64,000 nucleotides of DNA from Methanococcoides sp. Its GTDB lineage: Archaea; Halobacteriota; Methanosarcinia; Methanosarcinales; Methanosarcinaceae. The position numbers and the translations under genes are program-made. Positions 29,446-38,201 of the stretch are shown here, piece after piece. Where the stretch lies: the NCBI GenBank assembly GCA_021108275.1, contig JAIORD010000059.1, positions 1-64,000 of the forward strand, given 5' to 3'. The notes under the pieces are model-generated. The model worked only from the letters and a program-made list of their open reading frames with translations. It searched no databases and was not told the DNA's origin. Positions within the stretch are counted from its first letter, which is position 1. Each line of letters begins with the position of its first letter.

Positions 29446-29727
29446 GTGGCAGCAGATCTGAATGAAAAGGTCGAAAGGTATGAACGGCTATTGAGAGAAG
29501 CTCTTGCTAAAGCCGATATAAGCCCTATCGAGAATTCACATATGCGTACGGTGGCTGAGGATTACAAGAATATGGCCCGCTCCTATTATGAGGACGGTAT
29601 ACATTTTATCAAGTCTGAAGACCCCGTGAATGCGCTTATATGTTTCAGTTATGGGCATGCATGGTTGGATGCGGGTGCACGACTTGGTGTGTTCGATGTC
29701 GATGACGATGTGTTGTTCACAATATGA
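29446..29727 (+). CDS. DUF357 protein
   Basis: The 93-residue all-helical protein matches the archaeal DUF357 family, with the conserved core YKNMARSYYEDGIHFIKSEDPVNALICFSYGHAWLDAGARLG (about residues 43-83). The family is widespread in Euryarchaeota, of unknown function, and resembles HEPN-like helical bundles. The start is GTG at 29446. It lies 48 bp after the HerA-like gene and may be cotranscribed. Confidence 0.85.
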   Translation: MAADLNEKVERYERLLREALAKADISPIENSHMRTVAEDYKNMARSYYEDGIHFIKSEDPVNALICFSYGHAWLDAGARLGVFDVDDDVLFTI

Positions 29728-29803
29728 TGATAATTCAATAATTTTATTTTAAATAGAAAACAATGAATGTTTTAAAGATGCAGTATTTGGAGAGAATAAA
29801 ACG

Positions 29804-30148
29804 ATGACAAATTATCATGTTACACTTGAAGCGGCTTGGTTGGTAAGAGATGTAGAAACAGCAGATGATGCTATTGGGGTAGCCATCTCAGAAGCTGGAA
29901 AAAGATTGAACCCTAAAAAGCTTGATTTTGTAGAGGTTGATGTAGGTACTACTTACTGCCCTGCCTGCAGTGAACCATTTGGCAGTGTTTTCATTGCAGC
30001 TAACACAGCGCTCGTTGGTCTTGTTCTTGAGATGAAGGTATTCGATGCTGAAAGTGATGAACATGCTTCAAGGATTGCCAAATCCGTTATTGGGAAGGCA
30101 CTTACGGATGTTCCTCTGAACGTTGTGGACGTTGAAGAGTTCGATTGA
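29804..30148 (+). CDS. DUF555 (UPF0212) protein
   Basis: This 114-residue archaeal protein has the family core [34 protein letters not shown] and a CPAC motif in [16 protein letters not shown], suggesting a metal or redox site. The C-terminal half is a regular alpha/beta unit. Function unknown. GGAG precedes the ATG. Its stop lies 13 bp before the PfkB-family kinase start, so the two are probably one operon. Confidence 0.87.
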   Translation: MTNYHVTLEAAWLVRDVETADDAIGVAISEAGKRLNPKKLDFVEVDVGTTYCPACSEPFGSVFIAANTALVGLVLEMKVFDAESDEHASRIAKSVIGKALTDVPLNVVDVEEFD

Positions 30149-30161
30149 GTGGAGTTTGAAT

Positions 30162-31064
30162 ATGTCTGATTCCATCTCCGTTGTGGGCCACGCTGCAATA
30201 GACTTTCTTTTTGATGTGGAGGGTATTTCAGGTCCCAATGAATCAAATCCTATTGTGGACTATCAGCGTTTCTACGGAGGTGGGGCAGCCAATATCGTTG
30301 CAGCTATTGCTATCCTTGGCGGGAAATCCCAGTTGATATCCGCCGTGGGTGATGATTTTTCAACTTCCGGTTACGAGGACCACCTTGAGTCTTTAGGTGT
30401 CGACCTTTCCCTGCTCTTCAGGCTTAAAGGGGAAAAAGGAACGGCTGCATATGTTTTTACTGATCCTTTTCATAATCAGTCCACTTACTTCTATTGGGGT
30501 GCTTCTGCAAAACTGAAAGAGCTGGAACCTCCTGAAGTTGATTTTGTCCACCTTGCTACTTCGGAGTCTAATTTCAATGCAAAGATGGCAAAAAAAGCGA
30601 AGTTCGTGTCTTTCGATCCGGGGCAGGACCTTGTGACATACACAAGGAATAATCTTGAAACTGTCCTTGCGAATACTGATATTCTTTTCACTAACAAGCA
30701 TGAGATTAAGCGGGTCTGTGAGATGACCGAAAGCTCCTTTGAGGATATCAGGGCGCAGATTGATGTTGTCGTTGTCACTTACGATGCTGATGGAAGCAAG
30801 ATATTCACTGCGGATGCTGAATATGAAATTCCTATCGTTCCTGTAAAGGCACTCGACCCTACAGGTGCGGGTGATGCTTATCGCGCGGGTTTCCTTGTGT
30901 CATACAGGCGTGGTTATTCTCTTGATGTATGTGGCAGGATAGGCGCAACAGTTGCTTCCTTTGCAGTAGGGACTGTTGGATGCCAGACCGATCTTCCAAC
31001 ATGGGGTGGTATGGTCGTCAGGTACGAAAGTCATTTTGGAGCATTTCCATCTTTGGATGGTTAA
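30162..31064 (+). CDS. PfkB-family sugar or nucleoside kinase
   Basis: The 300-residue kinase phosphorylates a sugar, nucleoside or similar alcohol. The start is ATG 30162 with GGAG 7 nt upstream. Family motifs are YGGGAANIVAAIAILGG (near residue 37-53) and the catalytic DPTGAGDAYRAGF (near residue 232-244), where the Asp of GAGD is the general base. A shortened N-terminal lid is typical of archaeal members, some of which act on nucleosides. The substrate cannot be read from sequence. Confidence 0.85.
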   Translation: MSDSISVVGHAAIDFLFDVEGISGPNESNPIVDYQRFYGGGAANIVAAIAILGGKSQLISAVGDDFSTSGYEDHLESLGVDLSLLFRLKGEKGTAAYVFTDPFHNQSTYFYWGASAKLKELEPPEVDFVHLATSESNFNAKMAKKAKFVSFDPGQDLVTYTRNNLETVLANTDILFTNKHEIKRVCEMTESSFEDIRAQIDVVVVTYDADGSKIFTADAEYEIPIVPVKALDPTGAGDAYRAGFLVSYRRGYSLDVCGRIGATVASFAVGTVGCQTDLPTWGGMVVRYESHFGAFPSLDG

Positions 31065-31198
31065 GTTCCTTTCATTATCCTTTTTTCAACAGGTCGTTGT
31101 TTTCCCTAACAACAAATTATTTTTACACATTTCTATACTAAAACCTGTCAGGTAAGGGTTTGCGTTATCCTGTGATCAAAGCAAAATTGACCCTATGT

Positions 31199-31240
31199 AA
31201 AAAAAAAGTTATCAATACCGTGTATTTCAACACGGTATTG
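31199..31240 (-). terminator. Terminator of ppdK
   Basis: CAATACCGTGT (31213-31223) and ACACGGTATTG (31230-31240) form a perfect 11-bp stem with a 6-nt loop. On the minus strand it is followed by a run of T (A-run at 31199-31207). It begins 10 bp after the ppdK stop. Confidence 0.85.
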
Positions 31241-31250
31241 GTAATGTTGT

Positions 31251-33905
31251 TTATTGTTTGTTCTCAAGGACTGCGTGTGCGGCTGCAAGCCTTGCAATAG
31301 GCACACGGAATGGTGAACAACTGACATAGTTCAGTCCGACGTTGTGTCCGAACTTCACGGATTTTGGTTCTCCGCCGTGTTCTCCACAGATGCCTATCTT
31401 TATGTCCGGTCTTGTTGCACGTCCTTTTTCGATTCCTATCTTCACAAGCTGACCGACACCCTCCTGGTCGAGCACTGCGAACGGGTCATCCTCAAGGATG
31501 CCGCTTTCAAGGTAGGATGGCAAGAACTTACCTGCATCATCTCTGCTGAATCCGAAGGTCGTCTGTGTCAGATCGTTAGTTCCGAAGGAGAAGAACTCTG
31601 CTTCCTTTGCTATCTGGTCTGCGGTGAGGGCTGCTCTTGGCAGTTCTATCATCGTACCTACCAGATAGTCGAGCTTAATTCCCATTTCTTCCATCACAGA
31701 TTCAACAACGGTGGTAACGTGTTTCTTGACGAACTCAAGCTCTTTTACGTGGCTAACAAGAGGTATCATTATCTCAGGTACTATCTTCATACCTTCCTTT
31801 GAAAGCTCGCATGCAGCTTCGATGATGGCCTGTGCCTGCATTTCGTATATCTCAGGATATGTGATACCAAGGCGGCATCCTCTGTGTCCGAGCATTGGGT
31901 TTATCTCTTTCAGATATTCGATACGTTCGCCTATCTTCTTAACCCTATCCATTTCTTCCTGTGATGTGTCCGAAGATTCGAGCTCTCTGAGTTTATCCAT
32001 GACTTCTTCGTGGACTGGCAGGAACTCATGGAGGGGTGGGTCAAGTAACCTGATAGTTACCGGGAATCCTTCCATTGCTTTGAAAATACCGATAAAGTCC
32101 TCTCTCTGCATTGGCAGGAGCTTCTTAAGCGCTATTTTTCTGGACTCGATATCCTCGGCCATTATCATTTCACGCACAGCGGGGATCCTGTCTTCTCCGA
32201 AGAACATGTGCTCTGTTCTGCACAATCCAATTCCCTCTGCACCGAAATCACGTGCAACCTCAGCATCATGTGGTGTGTCGGCATTTGTCCTTACTTTTAG
32301 GGTGCGTACTTCGTCAGCCCATGTGAGTATGGTCTCAAGCTCGTCAGTAACTCCCGGAAGGATGAGGTCGACCTTTCCTAAAATGATATTTCCTGTGGAG
32401 CCGTCAATGGAGATCATGTCTCCTTCCTTGACGGTATAATCACCAACATTGAATATCTTCTCTTTCATGTCGATGGTGATCTCGCCGCATCCTGCAACAC
32501 ATGGCTTACCCATGCCTCTTGCGACAACAGCAGCATGTGATGTCATTCCACCGCGAACTGTCAATATGCCTTCTGCAGCGTTCATACCGCCTATATCTTC
32601 AGGTGATGTCTCTGCACGTACGAGGATAGTCTTCTCACCATTCTTTGCCATTTCTTCAGCGTGTTCGGCTGTGAACACAACTTCTCCGACAGCTGCTCCT
32701 GGGGATGCAGGAAGTCCTGTTGCAATTACCTCGTATGTTGAGGTAGGGTCGATGTTCGGATGCAGAAGTCTGTCTATCTGTTCAGGCTCGACCCTTAAGA
32801 GTGCGGTATCTTTATCGATAAGTCCTTCTTCGACCATTTCGGTAGCTATCTTAATAGCCGCTGCTGCCGTTCTCTTGCCGGTCCTTGTCTGAAGCATGAA
32901 CAGTTTGCCTTTCTCTATGGTGAACTCGATGTCCTGCATGTCCTTGAAGTGATCCTCCAGTTTCATGTAGATATCAACGAGCTGGTCATAGACCACAGGC
33001 ATAGTGTTCTTGAGGGCTTTGATGGGTTGTGGTGTTCTGATGCCTGCAACCACATCTTCGCCCTGGGCATTGATGAGATATTCTCCGAAGAATCGCTTCT
33101 CACCTGTTGCTGGGTCTCTTGTGAACGCAACTCCTGTTCCGGAGGTTTCGCCCATGTTACCATAGACCATGCTCTGTACATTGACTGCGGTTCCCCATTC
33201 TCTTGGGATGCCGTTCAGTTTTCTGTAGGTTTTAGCACGCTGGTTGTTCCATGAGCTGAACACTGCATCGATGGCCATCTGGAGCTGTTCCCTTGCATTT
33301 TGAGGGAATTCCTTTCCGGTCTCATCTTTGATGATCGTCTTGAACTTTTCAACGAGTTCCTTAAGATCTTCCACTTCAAGGTCATTGTCCTGCTTTACGC
33401 ATTTGTCTTTCTTCTTTGAAGAAAGGGCGGACTCGAACTTTTCATGGTCGATATCAAGCACTACGTTAGCAAACATCGTGAGGAATCTTCTATAACTGTC
33501 ATAAGCGAATCGTTCGTTTCCGGTCTTAATAGCAAGTCCGACCACCGAATCATCGTTTAGCCCAAGGTTGAGGACCGTGTCCATCATTCCCGGCATAGAT
33601 ACACGGGCACCTGATCGTACTGAAAGGAGAAGTGGGTTCTTTAGGTCCCCGAAATTCTTCTTTGTTGTACTTTCAAGTTGTTTGATAGCGTTATCGATAT
33701 GCTCTTCAAGGCCTGGAGGGTACTGCCCGTTCTTAAGATAGAGCGTACAGACCTCCGTTGTGATCGTAAAGCCAACTGGCACTGGAATTCCCAGATTTGA
33801 CATTTCTGCGAGGTTGGCACCTTTGCCCCCAAGCAGGTCTCTCATACTGTTTTTGCCTTCAGTTTCGTTGTTTCCGAAAATGTACACAAATTTATTATCT
33901 GCCAC
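31251..33905 (-). CDS. ppdK: Pyruvate, phosphate dikinase
   Basis: PPDK interconverts pyruvate, ATP and phosphate with phosphoenolpyruvate, AMP and pyrophosphate, linking acetate-derived pyruvate to gluconeogenesis. The 884-residue protein has the N-terminal ATP-grasp domain (GGKGANLAEMSNLGIPVPVGF; RSGARVSMPGMMDTVLNLGLN), the central swivelling His domain GGMTSHAAVVARGMGKPCVAG (near residue 455-475), and the C-terminal PEP/pyruvate barrel with GLCRTEHMFF and the catalytic Cys in IGICGEHGG. All functional residues are present. The start is GTG at 33905, preceded by GGGAGG at a spacing of 8 nt. Confidence 0.96.
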   Translation of the reverse strand: MADNKFVYIFGNNETEGKNSMRDLLGGKGANLAEMSNLGIPVPVGFTITTEVCTLYLKNGQYPPGLEEHIDNAIKQLESTTKKNFGDLKNPLLLSVRSGARVSMPGMMDTVLNLGLNDDSVVGLAIKTGNERFAYDSYRRFLTMFANVVLDIDHEKFESALSSKKKDKCVKQDNDLEVEDLKELVEKFKTIIKDETGKEFPQNAREQLQMAIDAVFSSWNNQRAKTYRKLNGIPREWGTAVNVQSMVYGNMGETSGTGVAFTRDPATGEKRFFGEYLINAQGEDVVAGIRTPQPIKALKNTMPVVYDQLVDIYMKLEDHFKDMQDIEFTIEKGKLFMLQTRTGKRTAAAAIKIATEMVEEGLIDKDTALLRVEPEQIDRLLHPNIDPTSTYEVIATGLPASPGAAVGEVVFTAEHAEEMAKNGEKTILVRAETSPEDIGGMNAAEGILTVRGGMTSHAAVVARGMGKPCVAGCGEITIDMKEKIFNVGDYTVKEGDMISIDGSTGNIILGKVDLILPGVTDELETILTWADEVRTLKVRTNADTPHDAEVARDFGAEGIGLCRTEHMFFGEDRIPAVREMIMAEDIESRKIALKKLLPMQREDFIGIFKAMEGFPVTIRLLDPPLHEFLPVHEEVMDKLRELESSDTSQEEMDRVKKIGERIEYLKEINPMLGHRGCRLGITYPEIYEMQAQAIIEAACELSKEGMKIVPEIMIPLVSHVKELEFVKKHVTTVVESVMEEMGIKLDYLVGTMIELPRAALTADQIAKEAEFFSFGTNDLTQTTFGFSRDDAGKFLPSYLESGILEDDPFAVLDQEGVGQLVKIGIEKGRATRPDIKIGICGEHGGEPKSVKFGHNVGLNYVSCSPFRVPIARLAAAHAVLENKQ

Positions 33906-34880
33906 TAAGTTTTCCTCCCACTGGAAGATATTTGATTAAGGGTTTGGATAGCGTTTAATGCTTGCAATTATCATGTCATTTAAATGAAATTATTTTCATT
34001 GCCCGAAGTTATACGGACATGGATCTCATTGGACATATCTAGACGACACTGTCGTTTATTGTGTGATTACTCTTAAGTGTTGTCGTTGATATCGTCATTT
34101 TGCCTTTTTTGTATGATATGTGTGAAAAAATACCTCTAAAAATATCCTTAAAGTCCTAATTATTTCCATATTCTGGACAGTGTCCTTTAGCAAATATAGT
34201 TGTCATTGATGTATAAATTCTGTTATTGTCTATGTTTTCGAGATCTTGTGGGGATTATAGTTTGCCTTTGCAATTAGCATCATGGCCATAATTCGACATA
34301 CATTCTTCACATTCATATTTTAGTGGAAATTCATCCACTTCCTCTTCAATTCGTCTGCATCTTAATACCGAATCAGTATGCTGGCTGCACATTATCTTGG
34401 AAAACATATCCCTTCTATTCATTTTCAGGTCACTTTATTATATTCAAAAACAACCGTTAACCAACACTAACGGCCCGGTTATCATCAAATTTAAGTATTC
34501 CTGTTGCTAATGCACAAAAAACGCTTTGTAAGCTCTTCTCGACAAAATTCACATTCCTATAAATGGCTCACTTGCATGTGGGTTGATTTGGGGGCTGGAA
34601 TCTTAGCGAAGTACTGAAATGACCTTTCCTATGGAAATATATACATACCTGAGGATCCCATTCAATTGCTTGTAGTTGATGTATTCTTTGTTTATCTTAT
34701 CATTCATAGTTTTCATATTTGCAAATATACGGTGGTAAAGACATGTTTTTAGAATAATTACTGATTATTTTTTTTATGAATTGAAATTGGATTATTAAAG
34801 AGATTGCGAAAACTATATATATTAGATGTCGTATGTATATATATCATCTAATTAATTTATATATTGATGGTAATAGGCAT
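33906..34880. other. Long intergenic region with one small candidate gene
   Basis: About 975 bp separates ppdK from gar1. It must hold the ppdK promoter and the gar1-tfb promoter (TATA-like CTATATATAT at 34813-34822). A 55-codon Cys-rich frame on the minus strand (34255-34422) is listed separately. I see no RNA family in the rest. Confidence 0.5.
34255..34422 (-). CDS. Small Cys/His-rich protein, unknown
   Basis: A 55-residue frame from ATG 34422 to TAA 34255. It has CSQH (residues 12-15), a single Cys at 22, CEEC (38-41) and a last Cys at 51 (DANCKGKL), a spacing that could bind one zinc or an iron-sulfur cluster. Charged residues are evenly spread and the composition is protein-like in an otherwise AT-rich gap. 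The ribosome site is weak (GTGA). Small metal-binding proteins of this kind are common in Methanosarcinales. It could still be a chance frame. Confidence 0.45.
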   Translation of the reverse strand: MNRRDMFSKIMCSQHTDSVLRCRRIEEEVDEFPLKYECEECMSNYGHDANCKGKL

Positions 34881-35141
34881 ATGAAACGACTTGGAACTGT
34901 TGTGCAGATCGTTGCACACAATGGGTTACTTGTGAGAGGGGACAACATTGGACCGGACACAGCGTTAAAGGACCTTCCACGTATCAATTTATTTGTTGTG
35001 GATAAATCCGTAAGACGTATCGGTAAGGTAAATGGTGTTATCGGCTCTGTCGTTTCTCCTTATATTAGTATAAAGGTCACTGATGATGTCAGCGCATCTG
35101 ACCTTCGAAAGTATTTAAATGAAAAGCTGTACGTGAAATAA
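34881..35141 (+). CDS. gar1: Gar1-like H/ACA RNP protein
   Basis: The 86-residue protein is the archaeal Gar1 subunit of H/ACA ribonucleoproteins that guide pseudouridylation of rRNA, where it regulates substrate loading and release by Cbf5. The beta-barrel core shows MKRLGTVVQIVAHNGLLVRG, RIGKVNGVIGSVVSPYISIK. The upstream ATG at 34833 would add 16 unrelated residues, so ATG 34881 is chosen. It is followed after 67 bp by tfb, an arrangement I recall from other Methanosarcinales. Confidence 0.9.
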   Translation: MKRLGTVVQIVAHNGLLVRGDNIGPDTALKDLPRINLFVVDKSVRRIGKVNGVIGSVVSPYISIKVTDDVSASDLRKYLNEKLYVK

Positions 35142-35208
35142 ATAGCAATTCACTTAGATATAAAGTGGGTAAGCATAAAAATTTTTGGAAAACCGAGGCA
35201 ATGATAAT

Positions 35209-36222
35209 ATGGTGGAAGTTGAAAGAGTAAGACATTCTGATACTTCAGAGAGAGAAAAGATACGTGCTATGATCAAGGCACGTAAGGAGAAAGAAAAGAC
35301 TACAGAGGTCGAGAACAAGGTGGTCGAGTGTCCGGAATGTGGCAGTCGTAGCCTTGAACAAGACTATGAGCGCGCGGAATTGGTATGTGCTGACTGTGGT
35401 CTTGTTGTGGATGCCGAGTTTGTTGATGAAGGTCCCGAGTGGCGTGCTTTCGACCATGATCAGCGTATGAAGCGTTCTCGTGTTGGTGCACCTATGACCT
35501 ACACGATCCACGACAAAGGTCTCTCTACTATGATCGACTGGAGGAATCGTGATTCTTATGGCAAATCAATTTCTTCCAAGAACCGTGCACAACTGTATAG
35601 GTTGAGAAAGTGGCAGCGTAGAATTAGGGTAAGCAATGCTACTGAAAGGAACCTTGCTTTTGCACTATCCGAACTTGATCGTATGGCATCTGCATTAGGT
35701 CTTCCACGTACTGTTCGTGAGACAGCTGCAGTTGTTTACAGAAAAGCGGTCGATAAGAACCTCATCCGTGGCAGGAGTATTGAAGGTGTTGCAGCGGCTG
35801 CGCTTTATGCAGCATGTCGCCAGTGCAGTGTACCTCGTACCCTTGATGAGATCGGAGAGGTTTCAAGGGTAAGCAGGAAAGAGATCGGAAGGACATACCG
35901 TTTCATCTCCCGTGAACTTTCGCTTAAACTGATGCCAACTTCCCCTATAGATTACGTTCCAAGGTTCTGCTCAGGTCTGAACCTTAAGGGTGAGGTACAG
36001 TCAAGAGGTGTGGAGATCCTTCGTCAGGCATCTGAGAAAGAACTCACAAGCGGACGTGGTCCTACTGGTGTAGCGGCAGCAGCTATCTATATCGCTTCCA
36101 TTCTGTGTGGCGAGCGCAGAACGCAGCGTGAGGTTGCAGATGTTGCCGGAGTGACCGAGGTCACTATTCGTAACAGGTATAAGGAACTAGCAGAAGAATT
36201 GGATATCGAGATAATTCTCTGA
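35209..36222 (+). CDS. tfb: Transcription initiation factor TFB
   Basis: TFB bridges TBP on the TATA box and RNA polymerase and helps set the start site. The 337-residue protein has the N-terminal zinc ribbon CPECGSR...CADCGLVV (about residues 40-63), the B-reader/linker with [20 protein letters not shown], and two cyclin-like repeats (starting near [18 protein letters not shown] and [19 protein letters not shown]), each with helix-turn-helix elements. The ATG at 35209 is preferred over an in-frame TTG at 35185. The two cyclin folds give strong identification and the protein is full length. Confidence 0.96.
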   Translation: MVEVERVRHSDTSEREKIRAMIKARKEKEKTTEVENKVVECPECGSRSLEQDYERAELVCADCGLVVDAEFVDEGPEWRAFDHDQRMKRSRVGAPMTYTIHDKGLSTMIDWRNRDSYGKSISSKNRAQLYRLRKWQRRIRVSNATERNLAFALSELDRMASALGLPRTVRETAAVVYRKAVDKNLIRGRSIEGVAAAALYAACRQCSVPRTLDEIGEVSRVSRKEIGRTYRFISRELSLKLMPTSPIDYVPRFCSGLNLKGEVQSRGVEILRQASEKELTSGRGPTGVAAAAIYIASILCGERRTQREVADVAGVTEVTIRNRYKELAEELDIEIIL

Positions 36223-36315
36223 TTTGTTTAACGGAAACTGCAAAGGCGCTGGTGTGGCCTTTGCGGTTTTATTTTTTTCTATATCGTCTTGCTTATATAG
36301 GACCATTGTATCTCT

Positions 36316-36933
36316 ATGCTCATGCTGGAACTTTTCAAGATGTTTTCCATTGGTTTCATCGTAGCACTTACTGGTGCTCTTGTGCCGGGACCTATGCTTT
36401 TTGTGACCATCGAAGGTACTCTGAAAAAAGGTTGGAGGGCAGGACCTGAGGTATTTCTCGGGCATGCGATAATCGAAACTTTGGTGCTCATTCTCATTCT
36501 TTTCGGACTTACTGCTCTTATCGGTGAGCGGGAGATGGCATTTATCTCAGTGACCGGAGGTCTGGCACTGGTTGTTTTCGGCATGATGACCATCATGGGT
36601 GCACGAAATACGTCGTATGATTCACAGTCTCAAGATAAAGTTCCATCGAACTCACTGGTTGCCGGTATTGTCACATCTGTATCAAATCCTTATTTCTGGA
36701 TCTGGTGGCTGGCAGTGGGAAGTGCTCTTGTACTTGAAAGTTATAAAATTGGAATGGTGGCGGTGTTATTCTTCATCATTGGCCACTGGCTCGCAGACCT
36801 TGGCTGGTTCACTGCCGTGTCGCTTTCCTTTAGCAGGGGCAGAGGGATGTTCTCCCAAAGGACATACAAGCAAATTCTTGTATCATGCGGGATATTCCTG
36901 ATATTGTTCGGTGGCTGGTTTGCCATTGGATGA
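36316..36933 (+). CDS. LysE-family export protein
   Basis: The 205-residue membrane protein has six predicted helices and the LysE/RhtB N-terminal signature LTGALVPGPMLFVTIEGTLKKGWRAG (near residue 16-41), where the PGP motif is diagnostic. Family members export amino acids or related compounds. The central SNPYFWIWWLAVGSAL segment is also typical. The substrate is unknown. It lies 28 bp before the Trm5 gene and may be cotranscribed. Confidence 0.85.
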   Translation: MLMLELFKMFSIGFIVALTGALVPGPMLFVTIEGTLKKGWRAGPEVFLGHAIIETLVLILILFGLTALIGEREMAFISVTGGLALVVFGMMTIMGARNTSYDSQSQDKVPSNSLVAGIVTSVSNPYFWIWWLAVGSALVLESYKIGMVAVLFFIIGHWLADLGWFTAVSLSFSRGRGMFSQRTYKQILVSCGIFLILFGGWFAIG

Positions 36934-36961
36934 GGTATTTTGATCGTTAGGAGATATAGCT

Positions 36962-37957
36962 TTGAAACATCCGTGTATTTTTATCCCGAAGAATGAAGGT
37001 GAACCTGTTAGAAAGGTAATTCTGGAGCTTGACCTGCTCGATAAGGGTCTAAAAATAGTTTCAGTGGATGCCGATCTATGCCTTCCGCTTTCCAGAATGC
37101 TCTCTTCTGAGGAGATGGCGCTTTTGCCAAAAGAAGCACGACAGGAGGAGCGGGAGTTCGAGTCCCATGACAAGTTCCTGACGCTTGAGGATATTCTTGG
37201 TTTCACTCCTTCGTATGAGGTGGTGGGTGACATTGCACTCATCGAAGCTGATGAAGCCGATGCTGAGAATATCGGAAAGGCTCTTCTGGAGATCCATCGC
37301 CACGTAAAGACCGTGCTTGGTGCGATTTCAGCGGTTGAAGGCGAGTTCCGGACCCGCAGGTTCAAAGTGATAGCTGGGGATGGTCGTACCGATACTGTGC
37401 ATAAGGACCATGGCTGCAAATATCATGTTGATCTTTCACGCGCTTATTTTACTCCTCGGCTTTCTACTGAGCGCCAGCGCATTGTTTCACAGGTGAGTGA
37501 GAATGATGTGGTGGTGGATATGTTCGCAGGTGTCGGGCCTTATAGCATCCCCATTGCAAAAAAATGTAAAAGGGTAATTGCCATGGATAAGAATCCAGAT
37601 GCAATTCATTTCCTAAAAGAGAACGTAATTCTCAATTCGGTCGATAATATCGAGGTAATTGAAGGCGATGCCAATGAGATCGTAAGAAATTTCGAAGGCA
37701 TGGGCGATCATGTGATAATGAACCTCCCTCATAGTGCGGATGCATTTCTTGACGCCGCTGTCCTTGCTACCGCTTCAGGTGGTGTTATCCACTATTATGG
37801 AATGACCCACGAAGACGACCTTTATGATGGCTCTCTCAAGCTGATTTCAAATGCTGCTGAGAAAGCAGGACGTGTTATAGAAGTTCTGGAATGCAGGACT
37901 GTGAGATCATATGCCCCACATCAGTATAATGTGTGTATCGAGGTCCGTATTAGCTGA
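36962..37957 (+). CDS. trm5: tRNA (guanine37-N1)-methyltransferase Trm5
   Basis: Trm5 methylates N1 of G37 next to the anticodon, which prevents frameshifting. The 331-residue protein has the N-terminal D1/D2 region with RTDTVHKDHGCKYHVDLSRAYFTPRLSTER (near residues 140-170) and the Rossmann AdoMet site VVDMFAGVGPYSIPIA (near 182-197), followed by AMDKNPDAI and the catalytic NLPHSADAFL (near 259). The start is TTG at 36962 with GGAGA 7 nt upstream, which is unusual but well placed; no in-frame ATG gives the full N-terminus. Confidence 0.92.
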   Translation: MKHPCIFIPKNEGEPVRKVILELDLLDKGLKIVSVDADLCLPLSRMLSSEEMALLPKEARQEEREFESHDKFLTLEDILGFTPSYEVVGDIALIEADEADAENIGKALLEIHRHVKTVLGAISAVEGEFRTRRFKVIAGDGRTDTVHKDHGCKYHVDLSRAYFTPRLSTERQRIVSQVSENDVVVDMFAGVGPYSIPIAKKCKRVIAMDKNPDAIHFLKENVILNSVDNIEVIEGDANEIVRNFEGMGDHVIMNLPHSADAFLDAAVLATASGGVIHYYGMTHEDDLYDGSLKLISNAAEKAGRVIEVLECRTVRSYAPHQYNVCIEVRIS

Positions 37958-37970
37958 TCTGGCCGAAATG

Positions 37971-37980
37971 GTTATATCAT
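37971..37980 (+). promoter_or_regulatory. TATA box of tRNA-Thr
   Basis: GTTATATCAT lies 30-39 bp upstream of the tRNA 5' end, the expected spacing for an archaeal tRNA promoter. Confidence 0.5.
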
Positions 37981-38009
37981 AAAATCCTTATTAGGTATAA
38001 GATTGAAGT

Positions 38010-38081
38010 GCCGTCGTGGCTTAGCGGTATAGCGGCTGATTCGTAATCAGCAGGTCGAGGGTTCAAATCTCTCCGACGGCT
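38010..38081 (+). tRNA. tRNA-Thr(CGT)
   Basis: A complete cloverleaf: acceptor GCCGTCG/CGACGGC, D-arm with GCTTAGCGGTATAGC, anticodon stem GCTGA/TCAGC around loop TTCGTAA (anticodon CGT, reading ACG Thr), T-arm GAGGG-TTCAAAT-CTCTC with one G-T pair, discriminator T. CCA is not encoded. No intron. A hairpin terminator follows directly. The 3' end is repeated at 48313 and in part at 57391, marking this gene as an integration site. Confidence 0.97.
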
Positions 38082-38106
38082 TGGAATCTCGGGGTTAAAA
38101 GCCCCT
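38071..38106 (+). repeat. Direct repeat copy 1: tRNA-Thr 3' end plus terminator (att site)
   Basis: These 36 bp run from the T-arm through the tRNA end and the terminator hairpin CGGGGTTAAAAGCCCCT. They match 48313-48348 with one mismatch (G at 38084, A there). This is the tRNA-restoring side of an integrated element. Confidence 0.85.
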
Positions 38107-38120
38107 CTCTTCTTATTTTA
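38090..38120 (+). terminator. Terminator of tRNA-Thr
   Basis: GGGGT/GCCCC form a 5-bp stem (one T-G pair) around TAAAA and are followed by a pyrimidine- and T-rich tail. The same hairpin is preserved in the repeat at 48331-48348. Confidence 0.65.
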
Positions 38121-38166
38121 TTGTTATAAATTATGTAATCAAATTACATTATACCATTTAAAAAAG

Positions 38167-38173
38167 TATATAT
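38167..38173 (+). promoter_or_regulatory. TATA box of the two-gene unknown unit
   Basis: TATATAT lies 29 bp before the ATG at 38202, so the transcript should start at or very near the start codon (leaderless). No ribosome site is present, consistent with this. Confidence 0.5.
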
Positions 38174-38201
38174 CCTTCAACAGTTTATTACCTATAGTAT
38201 T

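Noticed and set aside
31711-32892. Long plus-strand frames opposite ppdK
   Set aside because: They are antisense shadows of a strongly coding gene.
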